Positions 21,764 to 32,204 of a stretch of DNA of 64,000 nucleotides are shown piece by piece. The notes beneath the pieces are model-generated. The model made no database searches. It was not told the DNA's origin and saw nothing but the letters and a program-made list of their open reading frames with translations. The DNA lies in NCBI GenBank assembly GCA_002077065.1, contig NAJO01000023.1, forward strand, positions 558,001 to 622,000. The letters run 5' to 3'. The first letter of the stretch is position 1; each line of letters opens with the position of its first letter. Source of the stretch: Cryoendolithus antarcticus. Taxonomy: Eukaryota > Ascomycota > Dothideomycetes > Cladosporiales > Cladosporiaceae. A program made the translations under genes and the position numbers.

Positions 21764-22219
21764 CTGGTCGTTGCTCACCCTGATTGCTAGAGGGACTTGG
21801 CGGGTAGCTTTTCTCGCTTTGGTGGATCTATATGTTCTTGCTATGTACTGGCCATATTGGCGCTGCAGATGAGAAGTGTAGCTCAGTGCCTATTTAGCTA
21901 TTGACGTAGAAGGGTCGTTAGCTTAGCATCCCATGCATTGCCTATCAAGTCACTTCGCGCTGTGAAGCTCGAGCGCTATCGGAAGTGGGGCGCCATGCTG
22001 CACCTCTACACCATCCAATGCCTCTCTACTAGTCGCGCAACAGGTGGGTTTCGTGACATGTGTGTCTCTTTATTTGTCTTGTCGCCTTCCCTGCTGTCAC
22101 ATACTTGGAGCTCATAGACACACCATGTGTATTGTGGACAATTCGCAAAGCATACCACACGATCGCCCTCGAGCTCCATACGCGCCCAACTGGATGGGCA
22201 ACGACGATACGCCAACACA
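21764..22219. other. Spacer upstream of the next low-complexity gene
   Basis: 456 bp between two plus-strand genes; presumed terminator and promoter. A TAGCTCAGTG string at about 21880 resembles a tRNA A box but has no partner B box or cloverleaf. Confidence 0.4.
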
Positions 22220-24232
22220 ATGGAGCTCCTAGACCCTCGGTCCACGATGCCCGCCAGAGCCCCCTCGCCCACCAAGACCCCGTCCAAGACTCGCAGCCTC
22301 TCAGATCCCCCGGTCGCTCTTGCGCCTAGTCCCTCCTTCCACGAAAACCCCCGCCGCCAAAGCAAAGACGACAATGCCGTGCCCACGACCCCGAAACCTA
22401 TCCGACGACCGGACTTTCTCACGCGCGGGTTGAGTCTGCAGATGCCCAGCACCGTACAGCTTTCCCGCACTGTACCACTAAGTCCGCGCCTCGATCAAGC
22501 AAACATCTACTCATATGTGCAGCTGCAGAGCCAAAGCGGCAGTCCGGCAACTTCACTCCCTCGACATTCGCGTGGTCTGGACTTCTCGAGAGCGTGCACG
22601 AACTTGCATCACTCGACTGTGGCCGAGCAGAGGGATCTGGATTCTTCGCCTGTGGTCATGCAGAGAGGCATGAGTATACCGGGCTCGAGGAAGATGTCTA
22701 TCAGTTCCATGGCATTGGATTCACCTGCACTGATCTCGGGGAGTGGATGGGGCTCGTTGGTGCATGAGAGGAGTACAGTCAGTAGCTCAGTGGGCAGCGT
22801 GAACATGATGGGAAGTGAAAGTGAAAGTGACAATAGTGATGAGGACGCGAGTATGGCTGGGGAAGACGTGGATGACGCGATCTTCGCGACACCACAAGTG
22901 CATAAGTTGCAGAACCCTTCTGCGCCGACACCTTTCAATCCTCCGCCAACGCCTGGAGGTGGAGCTTGGGGTGCGGCGGGAGCTTATTCGCCGGCGGCGC
23001 AGAGTTTAATGAAGACTATGAGAAGGACTAGGCTACTTGATAAGAGTGGCAAGAGGAGCCGCAAGGGGAGTAGTAGTGCAAGTGGGAGTGGGTATAGCAA
23101 TATGAACTCGCCGAGGACGACAAGCCCGCCACCGATGAGGAGTATTGAGGGAGCTGCAGGGACGGGATACTTTCCCTGGGCACGGGCGACGCAGAATCGG
23201 AGAGAAAGTCTGGCGATGGGAACGGATGGGTTGCATCTGTCGAGTGGGAATGATAGTGGGGACGAGGCTTCGACTGCTACACCGAGCACGCCTGGGGTTG
23301 TGAGGAGGGCCGTCACGAGACGGGGCAATCTGCTGCCGAAGACGAAGGGGTTCGCAAGGATACGAGCTGCGCTGCTGGAGGAAGCTGCGCCAGTTGACAC
23401 GGAGATACGGCGAGAGTCAGAGACGATGCAACAGGTCCGCGAGCGCGCACCAAGCATGTCAGACTTCGATCTTACAGAATCTCGCCCACCGACCGGCACC
23501 GCTGCATCCTCTCCAAATCTGCTCCCTGCTGTTCCGGAAAGCGCGCAAGAAGACTTCGGCTTCGAAGGCGAAAAAGACAAAGGCCTCGGCGTCAGCTTCT
23601 CCCTCCACGCCCACCGCAACAGCACAGCAGACTTCTGGAACCGCTTCGACCCCTCCATGCGCACTCCCCCACCACCGAACTTCACCCGCCACGGCAGCAG
23701 CGTCATGTCCGACATCGCCATGGACTCTCCGCAGCCGTCAGCGGAACCTAACATATATCGCATGCGAGCTCGCGCGCAGTCTTCGGCGTCAGATGCTTCG
23801 GAGGCATTTGTCCCGCCTTCGGCTGCGGCGACAGGCATCTCGGATGATATGCATTTGAAGAAGTTCAAGCGCAGGCGGGAAGATGATTTCGATATCGCGA
23901 CGATCAAACGGAGGGCTGTGAGTCCGGGGATGAGCGCGCAGAATAGTCCGGTGTTGACGCATTCGCCTTCGTTTCGGGAGCCGAGTGTCACGGCGCTTTG
24001 GGGGCTGCCGCCTGGTTTACCGTCGAGTTCGCAGGGGAATGCGGGTGGGAAGAGGGATTCGATGGGTGGGAATTCGAGTGTGGTCGGGGGCGAGAGTCCT
24101 GTTATAGGAGGGTCGAGGGTGGGTAGCACGGCTAGTAATGGCAGTGCTGGTGTGGTGATCCCTGGGAAGAAGCTGGGGTTGCAGGGTATGGTGGACACGA
24201 ATGATGGGATCATGAAGATGAGCATTGAGTGA
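22220..24232 (+). CDS. Fungal low-complexity regulatory-type protein with a conserved TRRGNLLPK block
   Basis: Single exon, 670 aa from the ATG at 22220 (MELLDPRSTMPARAPSPTKT). Most of the protein is Ser/Pro-rich and probably disordered, with many SP/TP sites that could be phosphorylated. One block looks conserved: VRRAVTRRGNLLPKTKGFAR followed by IRAALLEEAAPVDTEIRRES (about residues 370-410). The C-terminal part carries a basic KKFKRRREDDFD patch. From memory this block recalls fungal G1/S regulators of the Stb1 type, but I cannot confirm that, so no symbol is given. The codon pattern in the long open frame and the lack of stops over 2 kb support a real gene. Confidence 0.8.
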   Translation: MELLDPRSTMPARAPSPTKTPSKTRSLSDPPVALAPSPSFHENPRRQSKDDNAVPTTPKPIRRPDFLTRGLSLQMPSTVQLSRTVPLSPRLDQANIYSYVQLQSQSGSPATSLPRHSRGLDFSRACTNLHHSTVAEQRDLDSSPVVMQRGMSIPGSRKMSISSMALDSPALISGSGWGSLVHERSTVSSSVGSVNMMGSESESDNSDEDASMAGEDVDDAIFATPQVHKLQNPSAPTPFNPPPTPGGGAWGAAGAYSPAAQSLMKTMRRTRLLDKSGKRSRKGSSSASGSGYSNMNSPRTTSPPPMRSIEGAAGTGYFPWARATQNRRESLAMGTDGLHLSSGNDSGDEASTATPSTPGVVRRAVTRRGNLLPKTKGFARIRAALLEEAAPVDTEIRRESETMQQVRERAPSMSDFDLTESRPPTGTAASSPNLLPAVPESAQEDFGFEGEKDKGLGVSFSLHAHRNSTADFWNRFDPSMRTPPPPNFTRHGSSVMSDIAMDSPQPSAEPNIYRMRARAQSSASDASEAFVPPSAAATGISDDMHLKKFKRRREDDFDIATIKRRAVSPGMSAQNSPVLTHSPSFREPSVTALWGLPPGLPSSSQGNAGGKRDSMGGNSSVVGGESPVIGGSRVGSTASNGSAGVVIPGKKLGLQGMVDTNDGIMKMSIE

Positions 24233-24614
24233 CTGGTATGAGCAATTGGAAGTACTCATGAGGAGCTTGGGCTATGGGACATTGACTTAGCGTTGGAGTC
24301 TGGAGTACATCAAAAGCGAGGCATGGTGCTGCCGACGGTGTAAGCTTGACAATGACTTGGACTCTCAGGAGCACGAAGACCATGGGTGAGAATCCGTTGA
24401 GCCTTAGTAGCCAACAACTTGACCACCATATTCCACATCGCTTCACATGTCCTCATTGATGTGTGCGTCGCGATCTCTAAGGTAGATGGCACTGTTTTAC
24501 TACCAGGCTGCGTGAAGTCCACTTGAAGTCTTGGCACATTGGGCATCCAACCTCACGTCCAACACTCGACACAGGCGCGCTGCTCTGCCTTCAAGTCACT
24601 ACACATCTGACGCC

Positions 24615-25634
24615 ATGGCTTCCAAGACAGGTATCATCTCGTCCTTCATAGAGGCGGCGCCACCTGGAGAGGTCGGTAAGAACCTCTACCAAAGTGTTTG
24701 AAGTCCGTGTGTACTGACCTCAGGAATAGCTGTCGAATGTGGTAGCGGGTATGTTGAGCGCTGGCCTCGGATAGTCGATCATTGCTGAGCTGCAGCGAAG
24801 ATATCAAGACTCTCGTTGGAGATGATCTACAATCGTACGAGCCTGCATTTAAGAAGTACCATGAAGAGCAGTACACAGCCGTGGATGTGCCTGGAGGCAG
24901 TGGGAAGGTACGTTATGTCGTGTTCGAGACACCAGTGTGCCATCTGACACGACAATCATCTAGGTCCTCCTGAGCCAGTACAACAGCCTAGGCTCAAACC
25001 GCTACTTCGACCCCACCAGCAGCAAGTCCTTCGCCGTCTCATTCCCAAGCCTCAAAACATCCGACGCCGAGTCTCACTCCCCCGAAACCTCAACCCCCGA
25101 GCTCATCCAATCCCTCCAATCCGCCTTCTCCAAATCCACCGCCGAACACTTCCCCAGCTCCACGATCGGCGTCTTCCCCACGGGCTCAGACATCGCCATC
25201 CTGATAGTAGCGAATAAGTACTCCCCCCAGAACTTCTGGAACGGGCGCTGGCGATCGACCTACATCCTCTCCGACTCTGGCAAGCTCAGCGGGACGATCA
25301 GGGTTGATGTGCACTACTATGAAGATGGGAATGTGAGGATGCAGACGGAGAAGGAGGTTAGTGGTGTTGGGGGGAGTGGTGGAGCTGAGAGTGTGGTGAG
25401 GGAGATTGCGAAAGCGGAGAATAAGTTTCAGGAGGAGCTGAATAGGGGGTTCGTCACTATGGCTGAGGGGAGCTTTAAGGGGTTGAGGAGGCAGTTGCCG
25501 GTTACGAGGCAGAGGGTCGAGTGGGAGAAGATTGGGGGGTATAGGGTGAGTTGTTTGTTGAACTGTGGCGTCGCGGACTGATTGCTAACTGGATACAGCT
25601 CGGACAAGACATCGGTGGTGGGAGATCGAAGTGA
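24615..25634 (+). CDS. CAP1: F-actin-capping protein subunit alpha
   Basis: Caps barbed ends of actin filaments as a heterodimer with the beta subunit. Five exons: 24615-24671, 24730-24748, 24801-24907, 24964-25545, 25599-25634, giving 266 aa, the usual size. Sequence landmarks are MASKTGIISSFIEAAPPGE, LSNVVADIKTLVGDD across exons 2-3, FKKYHEEQYTAVDVPGG, SQYNSLGSNRYFDPTSSKSF, NFWNGRWRSTYILS and the C-terminal GGYRLGQDIGGGRSK. Exon 2 is only 19 nt. The donor of intron 1 (GAG|GTCGGT) is weak. A better-looking GTAAGA four bases downstream would break the frame, so I used the family alignment. Confidence 0.93.
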
Positions 25635-26089
25635 TGAAGCGCATGAGTGAAGCGAGGGTAGGTACAGTGACGAGTGTAAGATCACTGGTCTCACACGCTA
25701 TGCAGCCGTGACTTCGCCTTCGTATCAGTGCCCCAAAAGTATGCACACCACCATCCCACTGACGACCCTCCCGGTCACACTTCAAAGCAACCTACGTGAT
25801 GTTGGACGGTATGTTGAATGGGTCCAGGCTTCTGACACTCAGTTCTCTCACCTTCAAGATTGGACTTACCTTAGATCAAGCGTTCTCAAGCATTCCGCGA
25901 AAGTAAGACAAGACAGACCATGCGGACTACAAATGCTTGCAGAACTGTGTGGAACGTACGATATGGCTTGACGCGCGCGGCCGAAGGCTGCAGTCTTGGC
26001 AGTCGCTCTTGCCATCCTTCGTCGAACACGCACTTTTCGACTTTGCACACACTGCAAACCACGACATCACACTTCAAGCAGCCGCCGGC

Positions 26090-29000
26090 ATGGCGTCGCC
26101 CACCGTGTGCCGCGACTTCTTACAAGGGAGGTGCACTTACGGCGCGCGATGTCGCTTCCAGCATAGCGAAGAAGGAGGTGCAGAAGACACAAGCAACAGA
26201 CCGGGTGTTTCGTCTGCCACCGACTACGCCACTCTGGTCAGATGGCGGTACCACATTCCCAATACGCCGGCCAGAATCAAGCAAGCCAGACCTCTTCATC
26301 ACGGGTTTGCTAAGTTCATCCAGGATGCACTCGGCCTCGTCAAAGGCGGAGTTGAGACGATGCAGGAGATCATCACACTCTTGGCTGGTGAAGGTGGCCT
26401 GGCGCGCTTGGGCGAGCTTCTGGATGCAAATATGGCGGCTATGAACGACAAGACCTTGCAACCGATCTGGACAGGGCAACTCCTACCGCTTTTGCAATTA
26501 CTTGCTCACGATAGTGTCCTCAGCTCCGGCGTCGTCGAAACTCATTACGCGACCATACTCAATTATACCTACTCGATCAATGGCAAACGCGCACTGACGG
26601 TCTTCAGGACTGCCATCCGCTGCCTGAACTGGGCGGAGGAGAGTCCAGCCAGCGTTGAGCCTGTCGTGGTGGTTCTCACGGAAATCTTCGAGGTCGTCCC
26701 GTCAGCTCAAGTCAACGACGAGTTGCGTGCGCTAGCAGAGGCGATCAGCGCGTTGGCTGACAAACGCAAGCTCAGTGGACGCCCGCACACACAACACATC
26801 CGTCTGCGGCGTCGTCTCGGCCTTGGAGCTGCGATCGAGCAAGTGACCTCGAAGACATATGGCAGAGAAGTCCCGCTGAAACCGTCCTTCGTGGTGGCAC
26901 ACGACCGGCCAGGATCCTTGTCTACGCTGGGACTTCGTCACGACAATGACAGCGAGAACATCGAGGACATTCAGATTTTGCCAACTTGGGGTGAAATCGT
27001 CTCAGACAGGTCAGAATACCTGCCCCAGGATGATCCTTCGCTGTGGCACAAGCCTGGCGTACAGGGTCTACTCGATCGTCAGTTCCGCCTAATACGTGAG
27101 GACACTGTAGGACAGCTCCGGGATGCTATTCAAACTGGACTCCAGCGCTTGCAACAGCCGCAATTGCTTCCAGTGAAGCCCCGCAACGGTACGCACACCA
27201 ACACCTATCATGACGTTCATCTCGCCGCGGTGGAGTTTGATACGAACAAGGGCCTCCTGTGCGTTCTTGCCTTCGAGCATCCACGTGCAATTCGCGACGC
27301 AAGCAATAAGAAGCGACAAGAATGGTGGGCTGAGAGTCGGAGATTAGAGCACGATGCACTGCTCGGCCTCGTGGGCTCCGACGGAACGGTCGTCTTCGTC
27401 ACCGTGCATGCGCCCATGGTGTCTCAGTCATGGCGCAACGGCAAGGAAGACAAGCGGCCCATCGATGAGAAGTACTCCCGTTGGCGTGGTCACGAAGCCT
27501 ACGTTATCGTACAACTTGTCGACCGTGCTAATGAGAACGACATCGAGGATCTGCTACATCGCTTTGGTCATCACACTGAAGGAGCAGCGTATCACCGCTT
27601 CTCTTTTATAGAGTTCCCCAAAATTCTCCTTGCAGCATTCAAGCCCACCCTAGAAGCCCTCAGGCGAACTGCACGATCCAGCATCCTGCCGTTCTCTGCC
27701 TTGATCGCTCCAGAACCCGGAACGCCGCCTGCTCAAGTTGGTCTCCCTGCATACGCTCGCACCGTCGACTACCGCTTCGATTTGTCGATCTTGTCGAACA
27801 ACGAGGATGAGATCGAATTCGATCCGCACAACCCGATGATCGCCGAAGAGCTCACATCAAAGACACATCTTGATCATGGCCAAGCACAAGCCATGATAGC
27901 GTCTTTGATGAATGAGTTGGCACTCGTTCAAGGCCCTCCTGGTACTGGAAAGAGTTACACCGGTCTGGCTTTGACTAAGACGTTGTTGGCGAATAGGGAG
28001 GCCGCAGACATGGGCCCAATAGTCATTGTGACTTACACCAATCACGCACTAGATCAGACCCTGGAGCACCTCGTCGAGGCTGGCGTTGAGCAGATCATCC
28101 GCATCGGTGGTCAATCCAAGAGCGAGTGTCTTGCTTCCATCAATATTCGCGTCATTGCCGACCGCTATTCGCCCACGAAAGCTGAGAGATTGTCACGCAA
28201 GACCACTTCTGCGGAGATGCAAGATCTTACTCCCATGATTACTGCAGCTCTCGAACAGTACTCACGCTCTCTCACCACAGAAGGTGTGGTCGCGTACCTC
28301 AAAGAGCACTACGCTGCGTACCATAGTCAGCTATGTCCGGATCTCGTAGACCAGGAGGGATTTCAGGTAGTGAGTCACCACCAGAAAGGGATCCATGCGT
28401 GGCTCACAGGCACCGCTCGTGGGAGTTACGATTCGGAAGACCCTTTCACGTGGGATCAAGCACAGCGCCAGTCGGCATTCAAGGAGTGGTCTAACGAATG
28501 CTCGATGGAAGCAAAGATCGATCTACTCGCGAACATGCAAGCCTACGATGTTGTGAAAACGAAACACGATCAGACCAAGGGCGAGATCACGCTGCGTGCG
28601 CTCAATGACGCGCACATCATTGGTGTGACTACTACTGGCCTTGCGCAAAACCTCCACATTCTGAAGCGACTCAATGCGAAGGTACTCATTGTGGAGGAAG
28701 CGGGAGAGGTCCTCGAAGCTCATCTTCTGACTGCCTTGCTGCCGTCGATCGAGCATGCAATCCTGATCGGCGACCACAAGCAGCTCCGTCCAAAGGTCGC
28801 CAACTACGCATTCGATTGCGAAAACCCATATCCGATCGTCAAGCTCAATGTCTCCCTGCTTGAGAGGCTCATACTCCCACAGCAAGCCGATATTCCACCG
28901 CTCCCGCACGTCACGTTGGATGTGCAGCGCCGTATGCACCCCTCCATCGCGCGTCTGGTCCGTGAGACCGTATATCCTGACCTGCATGATGACTCGAGTG

Positions 29001-31879
29001 TCGAAGGATATCCTGAAGTCAGCGGCATGCGTCGGCGGCTGTTCTGGCTCGAGCATTCGGAGCTTGAAGATGGTCAGCAGCTCGCAGGCACAGCACCTGC
29101 TCTCCCTGGAACACCAGGCACGGTAGGACCGGAGGCAGCCACTGAAGTAGCTGCAGACTCGACCACTCATACCAATGAGCACGAGGTCAACATGGTGTTG
29201 GCGCTTGTACGTCACTTGATCCGGCAAGGAGTATACCGTCCAGATGACATCGCCGTGCTCACTCCATACGTGGGTCAATTGAGGAAGATTCGCAAGGAGC
29301 TAGCAAAATTCACCGAGGTCGTACTGAGCGATGTCGACGAGGATGAGCTCCAGCGAGATGGCGAGGATGACGGTGATAACTTCGAGGCACCGCCTCGTTC
29401 TACCGTCGCGAAGAGCACATTACTAAAGGCGCTCCGTCTGGCGACCGTTGACAACTTTCAGGGCGAGGAAGCCAAAATTGTCATCATCTCTCTGGTGCGC
29501 AGTAACTTCATGCGCAGACCTGGCTTTCTCAGTCAGCCCAACCGAGCTAACGTCCTGCTCTCGCGGGCCAAGCATGGAATGTTCATCATCGGGAACCCCG
29601 AGACGTTCGCAGGCTCCCAGATATGGCGAGACGTCATGCACATGCTCGACGAAGAGGGCAATATTGGCCCAGCCTTCGAGCTCTGCTGCCCACGCCACCC
29701 AGATACTTTTCTCACTGCGACGATGCCCGATGACTTCGTTGTTGTCTCTCCCGAGGCTGGGTGCAACGCGATCTGTGGGAAGGAGCTGTCTTGCGGTCAC
29801 GCATGCACAAGTCACTGTCACGCCGACGGCTTACACAACGCATCCTACTGCACGGCTCCGTGTGACGAGCCGATGGATGGATGCGGACACAAATGTTCGC
29901 GGGAATGCGGCGCTGACTGTGATGAGACGTGCGAGGTCCTGGTCACTGACATCGACGTGGAGCTGGCGTGTGGTCATCATGTTACTGCTTTGCCCTGCCA
30001 TGAGATCAAAGATCAGAATCTTATCACCTGCAGGACTGATGTCGAGCGCACGATCCCAGGCTGTGGTCATGTCATCACGGTGGCGTGCAATGCCGACACC
30101 GATAGCCCTACCTACCTTTGCCCTTCGACTTGTGGTACCGCCTTCCCTTGTGGTCACGTATGCAGGGAGCCATGCACGAGATGTAGACCGCACATTGATG
30201 GAGAGATCAAAGGGGCAGACTACTCCACCTGTACGGCGCCCTGCGGCAAAGAGTATGACACATGTGCACATAGCTGTCCCGAGACCTGTCACACCGATAC
30301 CGAGTGCCAGCCTTGCCAGGCGGCATGTGACTTGGCGTGCAGCCATGGCAAATGCCCAAAGCCATGCTCAGAGCCATGTGTGTCGTGTTGCGAGGCAGTA
30401 TGCATGAGCCGCTGTCAGCACTCGAAATGCAGCATGCCTTGCGCCGCTCCGTGTGACTGGATCCCATGCTCGAAGCACTGCGAGAAGAATTTGAGGTGCG
30501 GGCATCGGTGTCCCACAGTCTGTGGTGTGCCATGCCCTTCTGAGAAGGCTTGCCAGATCTGCACCACCGACGAGATCAAGACTATGCGTGCCGACCTGCT
30601 GAACATGACGAAGTACGGCGACATTGATCTTGACCTGCAGCCATGCATCTTCACTCCATGCACTCATGTATTCACCGCCAAGAGCTTGGATGACTTCATG
30701 GGTATGTCCGCTCGCTACGACCTGGATCCGGTGAGTGGCGTGCCAATCGCACTCAAGACCAACTCTGTGCCGTTCTCCATCAACGCAGCGCAGGGCTGTC
30801 CCGACTGCGGTGCGTCTCTGCATTCATTGGCACGCTATGGTCGAATCACGCGCCGGGCCAGACTTGATGAAAGCACGAAGCAGCTTGTCGTGCAGTCCGA
30901 GAAGACCTTCTACGAGCTGATCGACACTGTGTAAGAGACGCAAGCAAACCTTCTCGATACACGTCAGGACGCATCCCTCGGCGAAGACGATATTGTACTC
31001 CTCGGCAATGGAGGTGGCCGCTTCAAGCTGCTGAAGCAGCTCAAATCTACCCGCCGCTACTACGAGCTCGCCGAAATTCGCACGCAAGCGCGGGAGTTCT
31101 TGGTGAAGGCAGCGACAGATGAGCTGCCATTCGAACGGGTATACAATATGGTCGAGAGTATTCGACGCAAGCGAGGGTCTCGCCCCGACTCCGCCAATGT
31201 TCCGAAGTTCGAAGGGATCACCCTGCAGACTCGTGGAGAAGTGCTTGCTTCCGCGCTAGTCCTTCGCTGCGATGTCATTGCCATGAGCGACCTCGTCAGC
31301 GTTTGGTACAATGACAAGACAGCTTCGCTCTACATCGACCTCGCAACTGACCGTCGCGCCTGCGAGACCGTCATCGAGCTCGCCAAGTCGACGAACCAAC
31401 CAGTCCACGAGGCGGAAGGACACATCTTCTGGGCCACTTTTGCTGTACTGGACAGTCAAGTCACGAAGGTTGCCGACAGCCCGATTTCCACCCAGGCGAG
31501 ACAACTCCTACGAGACGCTGGGCTCGAGGCGACAAAAGTGAAGGGGAGTCAGAAGACCACTACGGCAAGTCAAGCTCTACGAGATGCTGCAGAGAAGCAC
31601 CTTGACCGTGCCCAGGAGCTGTGCAACCAGTATCCTGACCAGACACAACGCCTCTCGGACGAGCTCGACGATGCGATACTCATGCTGAATGTGTCGGACT
31701 TCCAGGGTTCGACACGCATGACGGCTGCAGTCAAGGGACATGAAGTTCGGGGCACGGGACGCTGGTACGCTTGCATTAATGGGCATCCGTTCGCTGTTTG
31801 GCAAGGTGAGAAGATGACGAACTCGGCTCGTTGCCCGCATTGCAATGAGCCAGTCATTGGCTATGATCATGTGTCTTGA
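26090..31879 (+). CDS. ZNFX1/Hrr1-like NFX1-type zinc-finger RNA helicase, with one in-frame stop (or a very short intron) at 30932
   Basis: Superfamily 1 helicase related to animal ZNFX1 and fission yeast Hrr1, linked to RNA surveillance, RNAi-directed heterochromatin and antiviral defence in other organisms. ATG at 26090 starts MASPTVCRDFLQGRC, a CCCH finger (C-x7-C-x5-C-x3-H). Helicase motifs: Walker A GPPGTGKS (residues 615-622), VEEAGE (868-873), GDHKQLRP (from 894), VDNFQGEEAKIV (from 1120) and LLSRAKHGMFIIG. About 1200-1510 are Cys/His-rich NFX1-type repeats. TAA at 30932-30934 is codon 1615, yet the same frame stays open and family-like for 314 more codons, ending in an RZ-type finger (RWYACINGHPF...RCPHC). 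A 39-nt GTGTAAG...CAG segment (30929-30967) could be an intron that removes the stop and keeps frame. If neither intron nor readthrough occurs, the product is a 1614-aa protein lacking the RZ finger. Confidence 0.88.
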
Positions 31880-32204
31880 GAATGGCATTGAGCATTAGGG
31901 GGAACATACGAGGGGGACTCGGCGCAGTTGGAGGTGTGAGCTAGTGTCCTTGGCTTGCAGCTGAGAGCACGAAGTAAAGGGTACGATGGGGCTCTGGAAA
32001 TGAAGGAGATGGTCATGGGCGTCTAACCTGGAGGAGTGGCAGTCCTGCTCGCACCGCAGGGTTCATGTATTCGTTTCGCACGATGTAGATACTTACTGTG
32101 CTACAGAAGCAGCAGTTGCTGACGTTAGTGAAGTCGTATCCTGCAGCCAATATCCCCTCGCCTCAATATGCCAATGAGTGTCAGTGTGCATTCCTACACG
32201 TCCA
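31880..32204. other. Convergent 3' spacer, helicase and HET genes
   Basis: 325 bp between two convergent genes. Nothing beyond expected 3' UTR sequence was seen. Confidence 0.4.

Noticed and set aside
21870..21930. TAGCTCAGTG resembling a tRNA A box
   Set aside because: No matching B box or acceptor stem downstream.
22984..24225. 413-codon minus-strand ORF inside the TRRGNLLPK gene
   Set aside because: It is the antisense shadow of a codon-biased plus-strand gene and shows no family features of its own.
29448..30407. 319-codon plus-strand ORF overlapping the helicase in another frame
   Set aside because: The helicase frame carries the Cys/His repeats; the alternative is Arg/Ser/Ala-rich, typical of an off-frame reading.
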